From: Streptomyces aureus
GTDB taxonomy: Bacteria > Actinomycetota > Actinomycetes > Streptomycetales > Streptomycetaceae
Reading direction: 5' to 3'
DNA: 64,000 nt
Assembly (NCBI RefSeq): GCF_000725495.1
Contig: NZ_JNZD01000001.1
Coordinates: 434,001-498,000 of the forward strand
Position numbers and translations under genes: made by a program. The notes beneath the pieces are model-generated. The model saw nothing but the letters and a program-made list of their open reading frames with translations. It had not been told where the DNA came from and ran no database searches. This document shows positions 17,060 through 26,405 of the stretch, one piece after another. Position 1 is the stretch's first letter, and the number at the start of each line of letters is the position of its first letter.

Positions 17060-17077
17060 CATGACTGGGGATGGACC

Positions 17078-19138
17078 GTGACCGCCGAGATCTTCCGTGA
17101 CACCTGGGGCATCCCGCATCTGCGCGCCGGCAGCGCCCTGGAACTCGCCCGCGCGCAGGGCCGGGTCACCGCCCGGGACCGCGCCTGGCAGCTGGAGGTC
17201 GAACGGCACCGCTCCCGGGGCACCTCCGCCGCGTTCCTCGGCGCCGAGTCCGTCGGCTGGGACCGGTTCGCGCGCCAGGCCCGGCTCGACGACACCGCCC
17301 GGCGCTGCTTCGCCTCCCTGGAGGAGCGCGACCCCGAGTCCGCCGCGTTCGTCCGCGCGTACGTCGAGGGGGTCAACGCCGGACTGCCCGAAGGGGCCGC
17401 GCGGGCACCCGAGTTCGCGGCGAGCGGGCTCGTGCCCGGGCGCTGGGAGCCCTGGAGCCCGATGGGCGTCTGGCTCGGCACCCACGTCCTGTTCGCCGGG
17501 TTCCCCGCCAAGCTGTGGCGCGAGGAGGCCGTACGGCACCTCGGCGAGGACGCGGTCGGTCTGTTCGCGATGGACGGACCGGGGACGGCGGGCAGCAACG
17601 GCTGGCTGGTGAGCGGCGAGCGCACCGTCTCCGGGCAGGCGCTGATCGCAGGCGACCCGCACCGCTTCATCGAGGACCCGGGCGTCTACCAGCAGATCCG
17701 CCTCTCCTGCCCGGAGTTCGACGTCGTCGGCCTCGCCGTCCCCGGCGTCCCGGGCATCGCCCACTTCGCCCACACCGGAAGCGTCGCCTGGGCGATCACC
17801 AACGCCATGGCCGACTACCAGGACCTCTACCGGGAGCGGCTGCGGGTCACCGGCACCGGGGCCGTCGAGGCGCTCGGCCCCGACGGGACCTGGCGGGCGG
17901 CGACGCGGCACACGGAGCGGGTGGAGGTGGCGGGCGGCGCGGGCGTCGACGTCGATGTGATCGAGACGGAGCGCGGACCCGTGGTGATCGGGGGCGTCGG
18001 CGCCGAGGAGTCCATCAGCCTTCGCTGTCCGCCCCGGGTGACCGGGGACCTCGGCTTCGGGGCGCTGCTGCCGCTGCTGCGGGCCCGCCGGGTCGCCGAC
18101 GTGGACCGGGCCTTCGACGCCTGGGCCGAGCCGGTGAACGTCGTGCAGGCCGCCGACACCGACGGCGGGCTGCTGCACCGCGTCGCGGGCCGGGTCCCGG
18201 TGCGCGCGGCCGCCAACCGCGTCCGCGTGGTGAACGCCTGGGAGCCGGGCCACGAATGGACCGGCTGGCACCCGATGCCGTACGGCACGGTCGAGGACGG
18301 ACTCGCCGTCATGGCCAACCAGCGCGGCCCCGCGGCCCCGCTCGGAGTCGAGTTCGCGCCGCCCCACCGCGCCGACCGCATCCACCGACTGCTCGTGTCC
18401 GGTGGGCGGTTGTCGGCCGCGGACATGCCCGCGATCCACACGGACACCCATCTCGCCTCCGCGGCGGCCCTGTTGGACCCGCTGCCCGCGCTGGACCTCT
18501 CGGATCCGGCGGCGGAAGTGCGCGACCGGCTGCTGCGCTGGAACCGGCACATGGACGCCGACAGCGGCACGGCCGCGGTGTACGCCCGGGTGCGGGACGC
18601 CGTCGTGCGACGGCTCGCGGAGCACCCGGCCCTCGCGGCCCTGGCCGAACCGCCCGCCCGTCCGGACGTCTTCCTGCCCTGGCTCGCCCTCGTCCCGCGC
18701 GTCGCCTTCGCCCTCGGGAACCTGCTGACGGAGGGGAAGCGGTACGGCATCGACCCCGACGCCGTGGTGCGCGCGGCCGTCGAGGAGGTGGCCGCCGGGC
18801 CCGGGTCCGGCACCTGGGGCGACACCCATCGCCTCGCCCCCTGGCGGGCGCTCGCCGGCACCCCGTACGAAGGACCGGCCCTGTCCGGCGACAACGACTG
18901 CGTGCTGTCCACCTCGTCGGTCCCCGGACTGACCGACCTGAGCGCCCGCGGACCCGCCGCCCGGTACGTCTGGGACCTCGCCGACCGGGACGGCAGCGCC
19001 TGGGTCGTCCCCTTCGGCGCCGACGGCGTCCCCGGCGCGGTCCACCACCACGATCAACTCCCCCTGTGGCTCGGGGGAGAACTCGCCCCGGTGACCACCG
19101 ACTGGAACACGCTGACCAAGGAGAGCGATGACGACTGA
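17078..19138 (+). CDS. Penicillin-acylase-family Ntn hydrolase, iron-regulated
   Basis: 686 residues. The alpha part begins EIFRDTWGIPHLRAGSALEL and contains the family QGRVTARDRAWQLE. The catalytic nucleophile is Ser173 in AGSNGW, which should become the N-terminus of the beta chain after self-cleavage; downstream AGDPHRF, HFAHTGSVAWAITNAMAD and the Asn of NQRGPAAPLG are typical. Family members hydrolyse amides of acylated small molecules, for example penicillins, homoserine lactones or the fatty acyl group of pyoverdine precursors (PvdQ). There is no signal peptide, so unlike PvdQ it should act in the cytosol. It follows an iron box and overlaps the next gene by 11 bases. Substrate unknown; a siderophore or its precursor is the best inference. 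Confidence 0.88.
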   Translation: MTAEIFRDTWGIPHLRAGSALELARAQGRVTARDRAWQLEVERHRSRGTSAAFLGAESVGWDRFARQARLDDTARRCFASLEERDPESAAFVRAYVEGVNAGLPEGAARAPEFAASGLVPGRWEPWSPMGVWLGTHVLFAGFPAKLWREEAVRHLGEDAVGLFAMDGPGTAGSNGWLVSGERTVSGQALIAGDPHRFIEDPGVYQQIRLSCPEFDVVGLAVPGVPGIAHFAHTGSVAWAITNAMADYQDLYRERLRVTGTGAVEALGPDGTWRAATRHTERVEVAGGAGVDVDVIETERGPVVIGGVGAEESISLRCPPRVTGDLGFGALLPLLRARRVADVDRAFDAWAEPVNVVQAADTDGGLLHRVAGRVPVRAAANRVRVVNAWEPGHEWTGWHPMPYGTVEDGLAVMANQRGPAAPLGVEFAPPHRADRIHRLLVSGGRLSAADMPAIHTDTHLASAAALLDPLPALDLSDPAAEVRDRLLRWNRHMDADSGTAAVYARVRDAVVRRLAEHPALAALAEPPARPDVFLPWLALVPRVAFALGNLLTEGKRYGIDPDAVVRAAVEEVAAGPGSGTWGDTHRLAPWRALAGTPYEGPALSGDNDCVLSTSSVPGLTDLSARGPAARYVWDLADRDGSAWVVPFGADGVPGAVHHHDQLPLWLGGELAPVTTDWNTLTKESDDD

Positions 19139-19763
19139 GACGTACGCCGCCGCCCGAGCGGCCGTCCACGAGCAGCGGATCGACGGCTTCGGCACGGTCC
19201 GCGTCCTGCCCGTCGACCCGCACGCCGATCTCGACGTGCTGCACCGGTGGCTCACCGAGGAGCGGGCCGCGTACTGGGGGATGACCGGGTTCACCCGGCA
19301 GGAGGTGCTGGAGACGTACCTCCACCTCGACTCGCTCGACACCCACCACGCCTTCCTCACCGTCAAGGACGGCGTACCGGCGGGGCTCTTCCAGACCTAC
19401 GAGCCCGGGGCCGACCGGGTCGGCGAGTGCTACGAGGTGCGCCCCGGCGACATCGGGGTCCACCTGTTCATCGGGCCTCCCGCACCCGGCGCCGGGGCGC
19501 GGCCGGGCTGGTCGTCCACGCTGCTGGGGGCGTTCCTGGCGTACGCGCTGAGCGGGCCGGACCGGCGGCGGGTCGTCGTCGAGCCCGACGCCCGCAACAC
19601 GAAGGCCGTCGCCCTGCTGACCCGGCAGGGGTTCGTCCCCGCCGGGGACATCGTGCTCCCCCGGATCGACCTGCCCGAGGTCCAGCTCCCCGAGAAGCGC
19701 GCCCGGCTCGCCTTCCTGACCCGCGAGGCCTTCGGGAAAGGACCGTCGGCGCCGTCGAGGTGA
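19128..19763 (+). CDS. Siderophore-type GNAT acyltransferase (IucB/AlcB/DesC/MbtK-like)
   Basis: 211 residues. The diagnostic motifs of hydroxamate-siderophore N-acyltransferases are present: HRWLTEERAAYWGM, GDIGVHLFIGPPAPGAG, and the acyl-CoA-binding RRRVVVEPDARNTKAVALL followed by RQGFVP. These enzymes acylate an N-hydroxylated lysine, cadaverine or related diamine side chain. The ATG is inside the acylase gene (11-base overlap), so the two are translated as one operon under the iron box. No hydroxylase or NIS/NRPS synthetase is adjacent. Together they could remove one acyl group and add another, or recycle an intermediate; that is inference. Confidence 0.88.
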   Translation: MTTETYAAARAAVHEQRIDGFGTVRVLPVDPHADLDVLHRWLTEERAAYWGMTGFTRQEVLETYLHLDSLDTHHAFLTVKDGVPAGLFQTYEPGADRVGECYEVRPGDIGVHLFIGPPAPGAGARPGWSSTLLGAFLAYALSGPDRRRVVVEPDARNTKAVALLTRQGFVPAGDIVLPRIDLPEVQLPEKRARLAFLTREAFGKGPSAPSR

Positions 19764-19826
19764 GCCGGACGCGGCCCGGATCCGTACATGACCGAGACTC
19801 TCGACATGCGGATACGGAGACGGCGT

Positions 19827-21749
19827 GTGAACGGAAACCGGCAGCGGGAGCGACGGCTCGGCGCCAGGGCCCTGGCCCTGCTGGGCGGCGTCCTGGTCCT
19901 GGTGCTCTTCGGCGGGGTGAGCGGCGCGTCCGCCCACGCGGCGCTGACGGGCACCGATCCGCAGGAAGGGAGCGTGCTGAAGTCGGCGCCCCGCCGGGTG
20001 ACGCTGACCTTCAGCGAGTCCGTCGGCCTGTTCGACGACTCCTTCCGGGTGCTCGACCCGGAGAACCGGCGCGTGCGCACCGGCGAGGCGGAGCACGCGG
20101 ACGGCCGCTCCGACACCGCCGGCGTCACCCTCCCGAGCGGCCTGGGCGACGGCACCTACACGGTCGCCTGGCGGGTCGTCTCGGCCGACAGCCACCCCGT
20201 CTCCGGGGCGTTCACGTTCTCCGTCGGCAAGCCCTCCGCCACCCGCGCGCCGCTTCCCCCCACCGCCGGCGACCCCCTCTCCTCCGCCCTGTACGACATC
20301 GCCCGCTACGCCGCCTACAGCGGACTGGCCCTGTTCATCGGCGCGGTCGTGTTCATGGTCGGCTGCGGGTTCCCCGGGTCCCTGCGGCGGCTGCTGGTGA
20401 CCGGCTGGTGGGTCCTGCTCGGCTCCACGTTCGCGCTGCTCCTGCTGCGCGGCCCCTACGAGCGCGGCATCGGCGTCTCCGGGGTCCTCGACGCGTCGGC
20501 CCTCAGCGACACCCTGGCGAGCCGGCCGGGCGTCGTGCTGGTGGCGCGGCTGGCGCTGCTCGCCGCCGTGGCCTTCGTGCCCCCGAGGGCGGTGACGGGG
20601 GGCCGGGGGACCCGCCCGGGCGTCCTGGCGGCCGGAGTGCTCTTCCCGATCGCCCTGGCGGTCACCTGGGCCGCCTCCGAGCACGCCTCCGCCGGCATCC
20701 AGGTCCCCGTGGCGATGGTCTCCTCCGTGCTGCACCTGCTCGCCATGGCGGTGTGGCTCGGCGGTCTGGCCGCCCTGCTGACCGCCCTCCGCCGCCCCGC
20801 CGAACCCGTTCCACCCGCGGTCGTCGCCCGCTTCTCCCGGCTCGCGCTCGCCTCGGTCGCCGTCCTCACGGTCACCGGCGTCTATCAGTCCTGGCGCGGC
20901 CTCGGCTCCTGGACCGCCCTGACCACGACGTCGTACGGCAGGCTCCTGGCCGTGAAGGTCGTCCTGGTGGCGCTGCTCCTGGCGGCGGCCGCGTTCTCGC
21001 GGCGCTGGACCGCCCGGCTGGCGGACGCACCGGCTCCGGCCACGGTCCCGGCCGAACGGGTCGCGGCCGCGGTGGCCGCCGGAGCGCCGACGGACACGGG
21101 GGCCGTCTCCGGGTCCGTACGCCAGGAGCCGGCGGGCGAGGAGGACCGGGACGGCGGGTCCGCCGCGACGGAACCCGGCGCGGCGGACGGGTCCGGGGGA
21201 GCAGGCACGGATTCGGACGACGGGTCGAAGGAGCCCGCGGCGCCCGCGGGTCCGGGGGAGACCGAGTACCACCGGGGACTGCGCCGCTCGGTGCTCGCCG
21301 AGGTCACCGTCGGCATGCTCGTGCTGGTGATCACGACGCTGCTGACCGGAACCCAGCCGGGCCGCGCCGCCGCGGAGAGCGCGGACGCGACCGCGGCCGT
21401 GCGCCGGGTGACCTCGCGGACGACCGAGGTCCCCTTCGACGTGGGGACCCCGGGCGGACACGGCAAGGTCCAGGTCGAGCTGACTCCCGGCCAGGTCGGC
21501 GAGAACTCCGTGCAGGCCGTGGTCTTCGGCCCCGACGGCGGCCTCGTGACCGTTCCCGAGGTGCGCCTCAGCTTCACCTTGGAATCGCAGAAGGTCGGCC
21601 CGATCGACGCGGGGATCACCGACAAGGGCGGCTACTGGACCTCCGACGGCCTCACCCTCCCCCTCCCCGGCACCTGGACCATGAAGGTCACGGTCCGCAC
21701 GAGCGACCTCGACGAGGTCACCGTGTCGAAGAAGGTGAGGATCGACTGA
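19827..21749 (+). CDS. CopC-CopD copper resistance fusion protein
   Basis: About 640 residues. A signal peptide (ALLGGVLVLVLFGGVSGASA) is followed by mature HAALTGTDPQEGSVL, so the N-terminal His is a Cu(II) ligand in a CopC beta-barrel (to about residue 120, with DSHPVSG). A CopD-type membrane domain of about eight helices follows (LVARLALLAAVAFV, VLHLLAMAVWLGGLAALL). A long acidic/Gly-rich loop precedes a last helix and a YtkA-like extracellular beta-domain (about 540-640). The role is periplasm-side copper binding and import or homeostasis. GGAG lies seven bases before the GTG at 19827; ATGs at 19788 and 19806 have no ribosome site. It follows the acyltransferase by 63 bases and could be part of the iron-regulated unit. 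Confidence 0.85.
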   Translation: MNGNRQRERRLGARALALLGGVLVLVLFGGVSGASAHAALTGTDPQEGSVLKSAPRRVTLTFSESVGLFDDSFRVLDPENRRVRTGEAEHADGRSDTAGVTLPSGLGDGTYTVAWRVVSADSHPVSGAFTFSVGKPSATRAPLPPTAGDPLSSALYDIARYAAYSGLALFIGAVVFMVGCGFPGSLRRLLVTGWWVLLGSTFALLLLRGPYERGIGVSGVLDASALSDTLASRPGVVLVARLALLAAVAFVPPRAVTGGRGTRPGVLAAGVLFPIALAVTWAASEHASAGIQVPVAMVSSVLHLLAMAVWLGGLAALLTALRRPAEPVPPAVVARFSRLALASVAVLTVTGVYQSWRGLGSWTALTTTSYGRLLAVKVVLVALLLAAAAFSRRWTARLADAPAPATVPAERVAAAVAAGAPTDTGAVSGSVRQEPAGEEDRDGGSAATEPGAADGSGGAGTDSDDGSKEPAAPAGPGETEYHRGLRRSVLAEVTVGMLVLVITTLLTGTQPGRAAAESADATAAVRRVTSRTTEVPFDVGTPGGHGKVQVELTPGQVGENSVQAVVFGPDGGLVTVPEVRLSFTLESQKVGPIDAGITDKGGYWTSDGLTLPLPGTWTMKVTVRTSDLDEVTVSKKVRID

Positions 21750-21761
21750 TCCCGGCATGAC

Positions 21762-21795
21762 GAAGGCCCCGGACACGTGGGTGTCCGGGGCCTTC
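21762..21795. terminator. Terminator after the CopC-CopD gene
   Basis: A perfect 15-bp stem GAAGGCCCCGGACAC/GTGTCCGGGGCCTTC with a 4-base loop begins 12 bases after the stop codon; without a T-run but very stable. Confidence 0.75.
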
Positions 21796-21823
21796 GCATG
21801 TCCGGCCGGTTCCGGGAAACGTC

Positions 21824-21853
21824 GAAGGGCCCCACCTCGCGGTGGGGCCCTTC
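21824..21853 (-). terminator. Terminator downstream of tRNA-Ser(GGA)
   Basis: A 13-bp stem GAAGGGCCCCACC/GGTGGGGCCCTTC lies 22 bases beyond the 3' end of the tRNA on the minus strand. Confidence 0.7.
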
Positions 21854-21875
21854 GACATCGTGCCCGGTGAGGCAC

Positions 21876-21963
21876 TGGCGGAGGATACGAGATTCGAACT
21901 CGTGAGGGGTTGCCCCCAACACGCTTTCCAAGCGTGCGCCCTAGGCCTCTAGGCGAATCCTCC
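21876..21963 (-). tRNA. tRNA-Ser(GGA) with encoded CCA
   Basis: Class II tRNA with acceptor GGAGGAT/ATCCTCC, discriminator G and a long variable arm. The anticodon loop CTTGGAAAG-type gives anticodon GGA, reading UCC and UCU. Bases 21878-21876 encode the 3' CCA, unlike the other tRNAs in this window. Confidence 0.95.
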
Positions 21964-22037
21964 GCGGCAAACAATACAAGACGTTGAGGAGTGCTCGCGA
22001 ACTCGTTCCCCGCCCCGCCGATCCTGTACTCTTTGCG

Positions 22038-22126
22038 GAGCCCCTCACGTGGCGCTATCTGACTGAACTCCCCCAGGGCCGGAAGGCAGCAAGGGTAGGT
22101 CGGCTCTGGCGGGTGCGTGGGGGGCG
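22038..22126 (+). ncRNA. ffs: Signal recognition particle RNA (4.5S type)
   Basis: The conserved apical domain GGCCGGAAGGCAGCAAGGGTA-type sequence is at 22077-22096, and the terminal helix CCCCUCACGU (22041-22050) pairs with GCGUGGGGGG (22115-22124). This is the short bacterial SRP RNA that binds Ffh for co-translational membrane targeting. Ends are approximate. It lies between tRNA-Ser and dnaX, its usual place in actinobacteria. A -10-like TACTCT is just upstream at 22027. Confidence 0.92.
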
Positions 22127-22181
22127 CTTGCGTTTCCCGGGCGGTCCCTTGATGTCAGTGGGCGCCTATAACCTCGTAGAC

Positions 22182-24434
22182 GTGTCGTCTCTCGCGCTGT
22201 ACCGCCGCTATCGCCCGGAGTCGTTCGCCGAGGTCATCGGGCAGGAGCATGTCACCGACCCGTTGTCGCAGGCGCTGCGGAACAACCGGGTCAATCACGC
22301 GTACCTGTTCAGCGGGCCGCGCGGGTGCGGCAAGACCACCAGCGCGCGCATCCTGGCCCGCTGCCTGAACTGCGAGCAGGGCCCGACGCCGACCCCGTGC
22401 GGCCAGTGCCAGTCCTGCCAGGACCTCTCCCGCGGCGGCCGGGGCTCCATCGACGTCATCGAGATCGACGCCGCCTCGCACGGTGGTGTGGACGACGCCC
22501 GTGACCTGCGCGAGAAGGCCTTCTTCGGCCCGGCCGGCAGTCGTTACAAGATCTACATCATCGACGAGGCCCACATGGTCACGTCGGCAGGCTTCAACGC
22601 GCTGCTGAAGGTCGTCGAGGAGCCCCCGGAGCACCTCAAGTTCATCTTCGCCACCACGGAGCCGGAGAAGGTCATCGGGACGATCCGGTCCCGTACCCAC
22701 CACTACCCGTTCCGGCTGGTGCCGCCCGGCACCCTGCGCGAATACCTGGGCGAGGTCTGCGGCCAGGAGGGGATCCCCGTCGCGGAGGGCGTGCTGCCCC
22801 TCGTCGTCCGGGCGGGCGCGGGGTCCGTGCGTGACTCCATGTCCGTGATGGACCAGCTGCTGGCCGGCGCCGCCGACGACGGTGTGACGTACGCCATGGC
22901 GACCTCGCTCCTCGGCTACACCGACGGCTCCCTGCTGGACGCCGTCGTCGAGGCGTTCGCGTCCGGGGACGGCGCCGCCGCGTTCGAGGTCGTGGACACC
23001 GTCATCGAGGGCGGCAACGACCCGCGCCGCTTCGTCGCCGACCTGCTGGAGCGGCTGCGCGACCTGGTGATCCTCGCGGCCGTCCCGGACGCGGCGGAGA
23101 AGGGGCTCATCGACGCCCCGGTGGACGTGGTGGAGCGCATGCAGGCGCAGGCCGGGGTCTTCGGCGCCGCCGAGCTGAGCCGCGCCGCCGACCTCGTCAA
23201 CGAAGGACTGACGGAGATGCGCGGGGCCACCTCGCCGCGCCTCCAGCTCGAGCTGATCTGCGCCCGCGTGCTGCTGCCCGCCGCCTACGGGGACGAGCGG
23301 TCCCTCATGGCCCGCCTCGACCGCATCGAGCGCGGGGTGAACTTCTCCGCCGGAGCGGCCGCCCCGGCCCTGGGGTACGTGCCCGGACCCGAGGCCCACG
23401 GCGCGGCGCCGGCCCCGCAGGCGGCCCCGGCGGCCCCCGCGGTCCCGCCGGGAGGCGGCCTCGCCGCGGCCCGTGCGGCCGCACGGGGAGCGGGTCAGGG
23501 CACACCACAGGGAAGCGGGGCACGGCCAGGCGCCGGCGACGGCGGAGCCCTGCCCGGCGGGGCTCCCGCGGCGCCCGCCCCCGTCGCTCCCCCGGCGCCC
23601 GAGCAGCCCGCGGCCCCGGCCGCCGCGCCGGCGGCATCCGCGCCCGGCGCCTGGCCGACCGCCACGGCGGCCGGCAGCGGCCGGCGTCCCGGCGGCTGGC
23701 CCACGACCGCCCCCGCGGGCGGCGGCCGGCCTCCGGCGCCGTCCGCACCGGCCTCCGCCGCCGCGCCCGCTCCCGCGGCCGGCGCGGCCCCCGGAGCGCC
23801 CCAGGCGGCCGCCCCGGCGCCGGGCGGACTCGACCCCCGTGTGCTGTGGCCGAACATCCTGGAGGCGGTGAAGAACCGCCGCCGCTTCACCTGGATCCTG
23901 CTCAGCCAGAACGCGCAGGTCACGGCCTTCGACGGCACGACCCTGCAGATCGGCTTCGTGAACGCCGGGGCCCGGGACAACTTCGCGAGCAGCGGCAGCG
24001 AGGACGTGCTGCGCCAGGCGCTCGCGGAGCAGTTCAACGTGCAGTGGAAGGTCGAGGCGATCGTGGACGCCTCGGGCGGCCCGGCACCCCAGACCGCCCC
24101 GTCCGGCGGTGGCGGCTACGGCGGCGGGTACGGCGGTGGCGGCGGCGGTGGGTACGGCGCGGCTCCGGCCGGCCAGGGCCCGGCGCCCCAGCAGCCCTCG
24201 GCTCCCGCTCCCCCGGCCCCGCAGTCCGGCCCGTCCGCGGGGCGTCCCCAGGCCACGGGCATGTCCGCGCCCGCTCCCGCGCCGGCTCCGGCGTACGAGC
24301 CGCCGCCGGTCTCCCCGGAGGACGACACCCCTGAGGACGACGACCCCGACCTGGACGAGTCCGCCCTCTCCGGCCACGATCTGATCGTCCGCGAACTCGG
24401 TGCGACGGTGGTCGAGGAGTTCACGAACGAGTGA
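22182..24434 (+). CDS. dnaX: DNA polymerase III subunit gamma/tau
   Basis: 750 residues. Domain I-III clamp-loader ATPase: SLALYRRYRPESFAEVIGQE, Walker A GPRGCGKTT, zinc cysteines CLNCEQGPTPTPCGQCQSC, Walker B YIIDEAHMV, sensor FIFATTEPEKV. Residues about 400-560 are Ala/Pro-rich, followed by the tau-like domain (DPRVLWPNILEAVKNRRRFT) and a Gly/Tyr-rich stretch, ending with a conserved acidic tail. DnaX loads the beta clamp and couples the polymerase to the replisome. The GTG at 22182 matches the usual VSSLALYRRYRPE start; TATAAC (22167-22172) nine bases before suggests a leaderless or nearly leaderless mRNA, though an ATG at 22152 is also in frame. No slippery heptamer for a short gamma form was identified. 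Confidence 0.95.
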   Translation: MSSLALYRRYRPESFAEVIGQEHVTDPLSQALRNNRVNHAYLFSGPRGCGKTTSARILARCLNCEQGPTPTPCGQCQSCQDLSRGGRGSIDVIEIDAASHGGVDDARDLREKAFFGPAGSRYKIYIIDEAHMVTSAGFNALLKVVEEPPEHLKFIFATTEPEKVIGTIRSRTHHYPFRLVPPGTLREYLGEVCGQEGIPVAEGVLPLVVRAGAGSVRDSMSVMDQLLAGAADDGVTYAMATSLLGYTDGSLLDAVVEAFASGDGAAAFEVVDTVIEGGNDPRRFVADLLERLRDLVILAAVPDAAEKGLIDAPVDVVERMQAQAGVFGAAELSRAADLVNEGLTEMRGATSPRLQLELICARVLLPAAYGDERSLMARLDRIERGVNFSAGAAAPALGYVPGPEAHGAAPAPQAAPAAPAVPPGGGLAAARAAARGAGQGTPQGSGARPGAGDGGALPGGAPAAPAPVAPPAPEQPAAPAAAPAASAPGAWPTATAAGSGRRPGGWPTTAPAGGGRPPAPSAPASAAAPAPAAGAAPGAPQAAAPAPGGLDPRVLWPNILEAVKNRRRFTWILLSQNAQVTAFDGTTLQIGFVNAGARDNFASSGSEDVLRQALAEQFNVQWKVEAIVDASGGPAPQTAPSGGGGYGGGYGGGGGGGYGAAPAGQGPAPQQPSAPAPPAPQSGPSAGRPQATGMSAPAPAPAPAYEPPPVSPEDDTPEDDDPDLDESALSGHDLIVRELGATVVEEFTNE

Positions 24435-24436
24435 GC

Positions 24437-24625
24437 CCGGCCCGGGACGCCTCCGGGCACCGGGAACGGAGCCTCCGGACACGGGGATGGACGCCTCCGG
24501 GCACCGGTGGGACGGAGCCTCCGGACACCGGGGACGGATCCCGCCGGACGCCGGGGACGGGCGCCGTCGAACGCCGGCGGACGGACGCCTTCCGATGGCG
24601 AGGTCGGATCCCGCCGGACACCGTT
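24437..24625. repeat. Degenerate tandem repeats between dnaX and purD
   Basis: The word CTCCGG(A/G)CACCGG and variants (CGCCGGACGCCGGGGACG, CCGCCGGACACCG) recurs about every 25-30 bases through this 190-base stretch. All six frames are low complexity, so it is non-coding repeat DNA rather than a gene. It could be a decayed minisatellite or an array of weak hairpins acting as dnaX terminator. Confidence 0.55.
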
Positions 24626-24711
24626 TTTCGGAGGATCGCACCAGGGGCGTACGCCCTCCGTTTCGGAAGCCACCACAAAGGCATCCGCGCGCGGCGGATA
24701 GGCTGACCCCC

Positions 24712-25965
<1,254 letters not shown>

Positions 25966-26405
25966 TCCACCCCGGCGGGTCCCGGTCCGACGGGCCGGGC
26001 ACGCCCGGCCGTACCGGCCTCGACGGGCGGTGTCCCCGCCCGAGCCCGGCCCCGAGCCCCCATAGCAGCACGGCGCCCCGGACCCGTACGGAGTCCGGGG
26101 CGCCGTCGTGTCGCCTCCGCCCCCTGCCACCTGCGGATTTCCGCGTGGGACCGGAAACCTGTCCGAGACCCGCCGTCATCCACCTTTCCCCAGAGCCATT
26201 CCATCGGGTGACCGATGCCCTATCCGGCTGACGAGGGCCGGGGCCCCAACTATGGTGCGGCGAAAGCATTCCGGCACTTGGCCCACCGGCATTGCGATGT
26301 CGGCGGCGGGTGCCACAGTGGGGGAGTGACCAACGCCAGGGCATCCGTCGGCGCCGGCAGCGACAGGGCCGGGGCCCGGCGGACAAGAGGGGGTGACGTC
26401 CGGTC
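25966..26405. other. Intergenic region between purD and the membrane protein
   Basis: 440 bases without a supported gene. The first 140 hold the purD terminator; 26150-26330 is somewhat less GC-rich and probably carries the promoter of the next gene. A short in-frame stretch from the GTG at 26326 ends at 26409 and has no family resemblance. Confidence 0.4.
26070..26106. terminator. Terminator after purD
   Basis: A perfect 14-bp stem ACGGCGCCCCGGAC/GTCCGGGGCGCCGT with a 9-base loop lies about 105 bases after the purD stop. It has no T-run. Confidence 0.7.

Noticed and set aside
21984..22181. N-terminal extension of DnaX from 21984
   Set aside because: That stretch is the SRP RNA gene and its flank; DnaX homologues start at SSLALYRRYRPE.
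24437..24625. CRISPR array
   Set aside because: The repeats are degenerate and contiguous with no constant repeat and unique spacers of fixed length.
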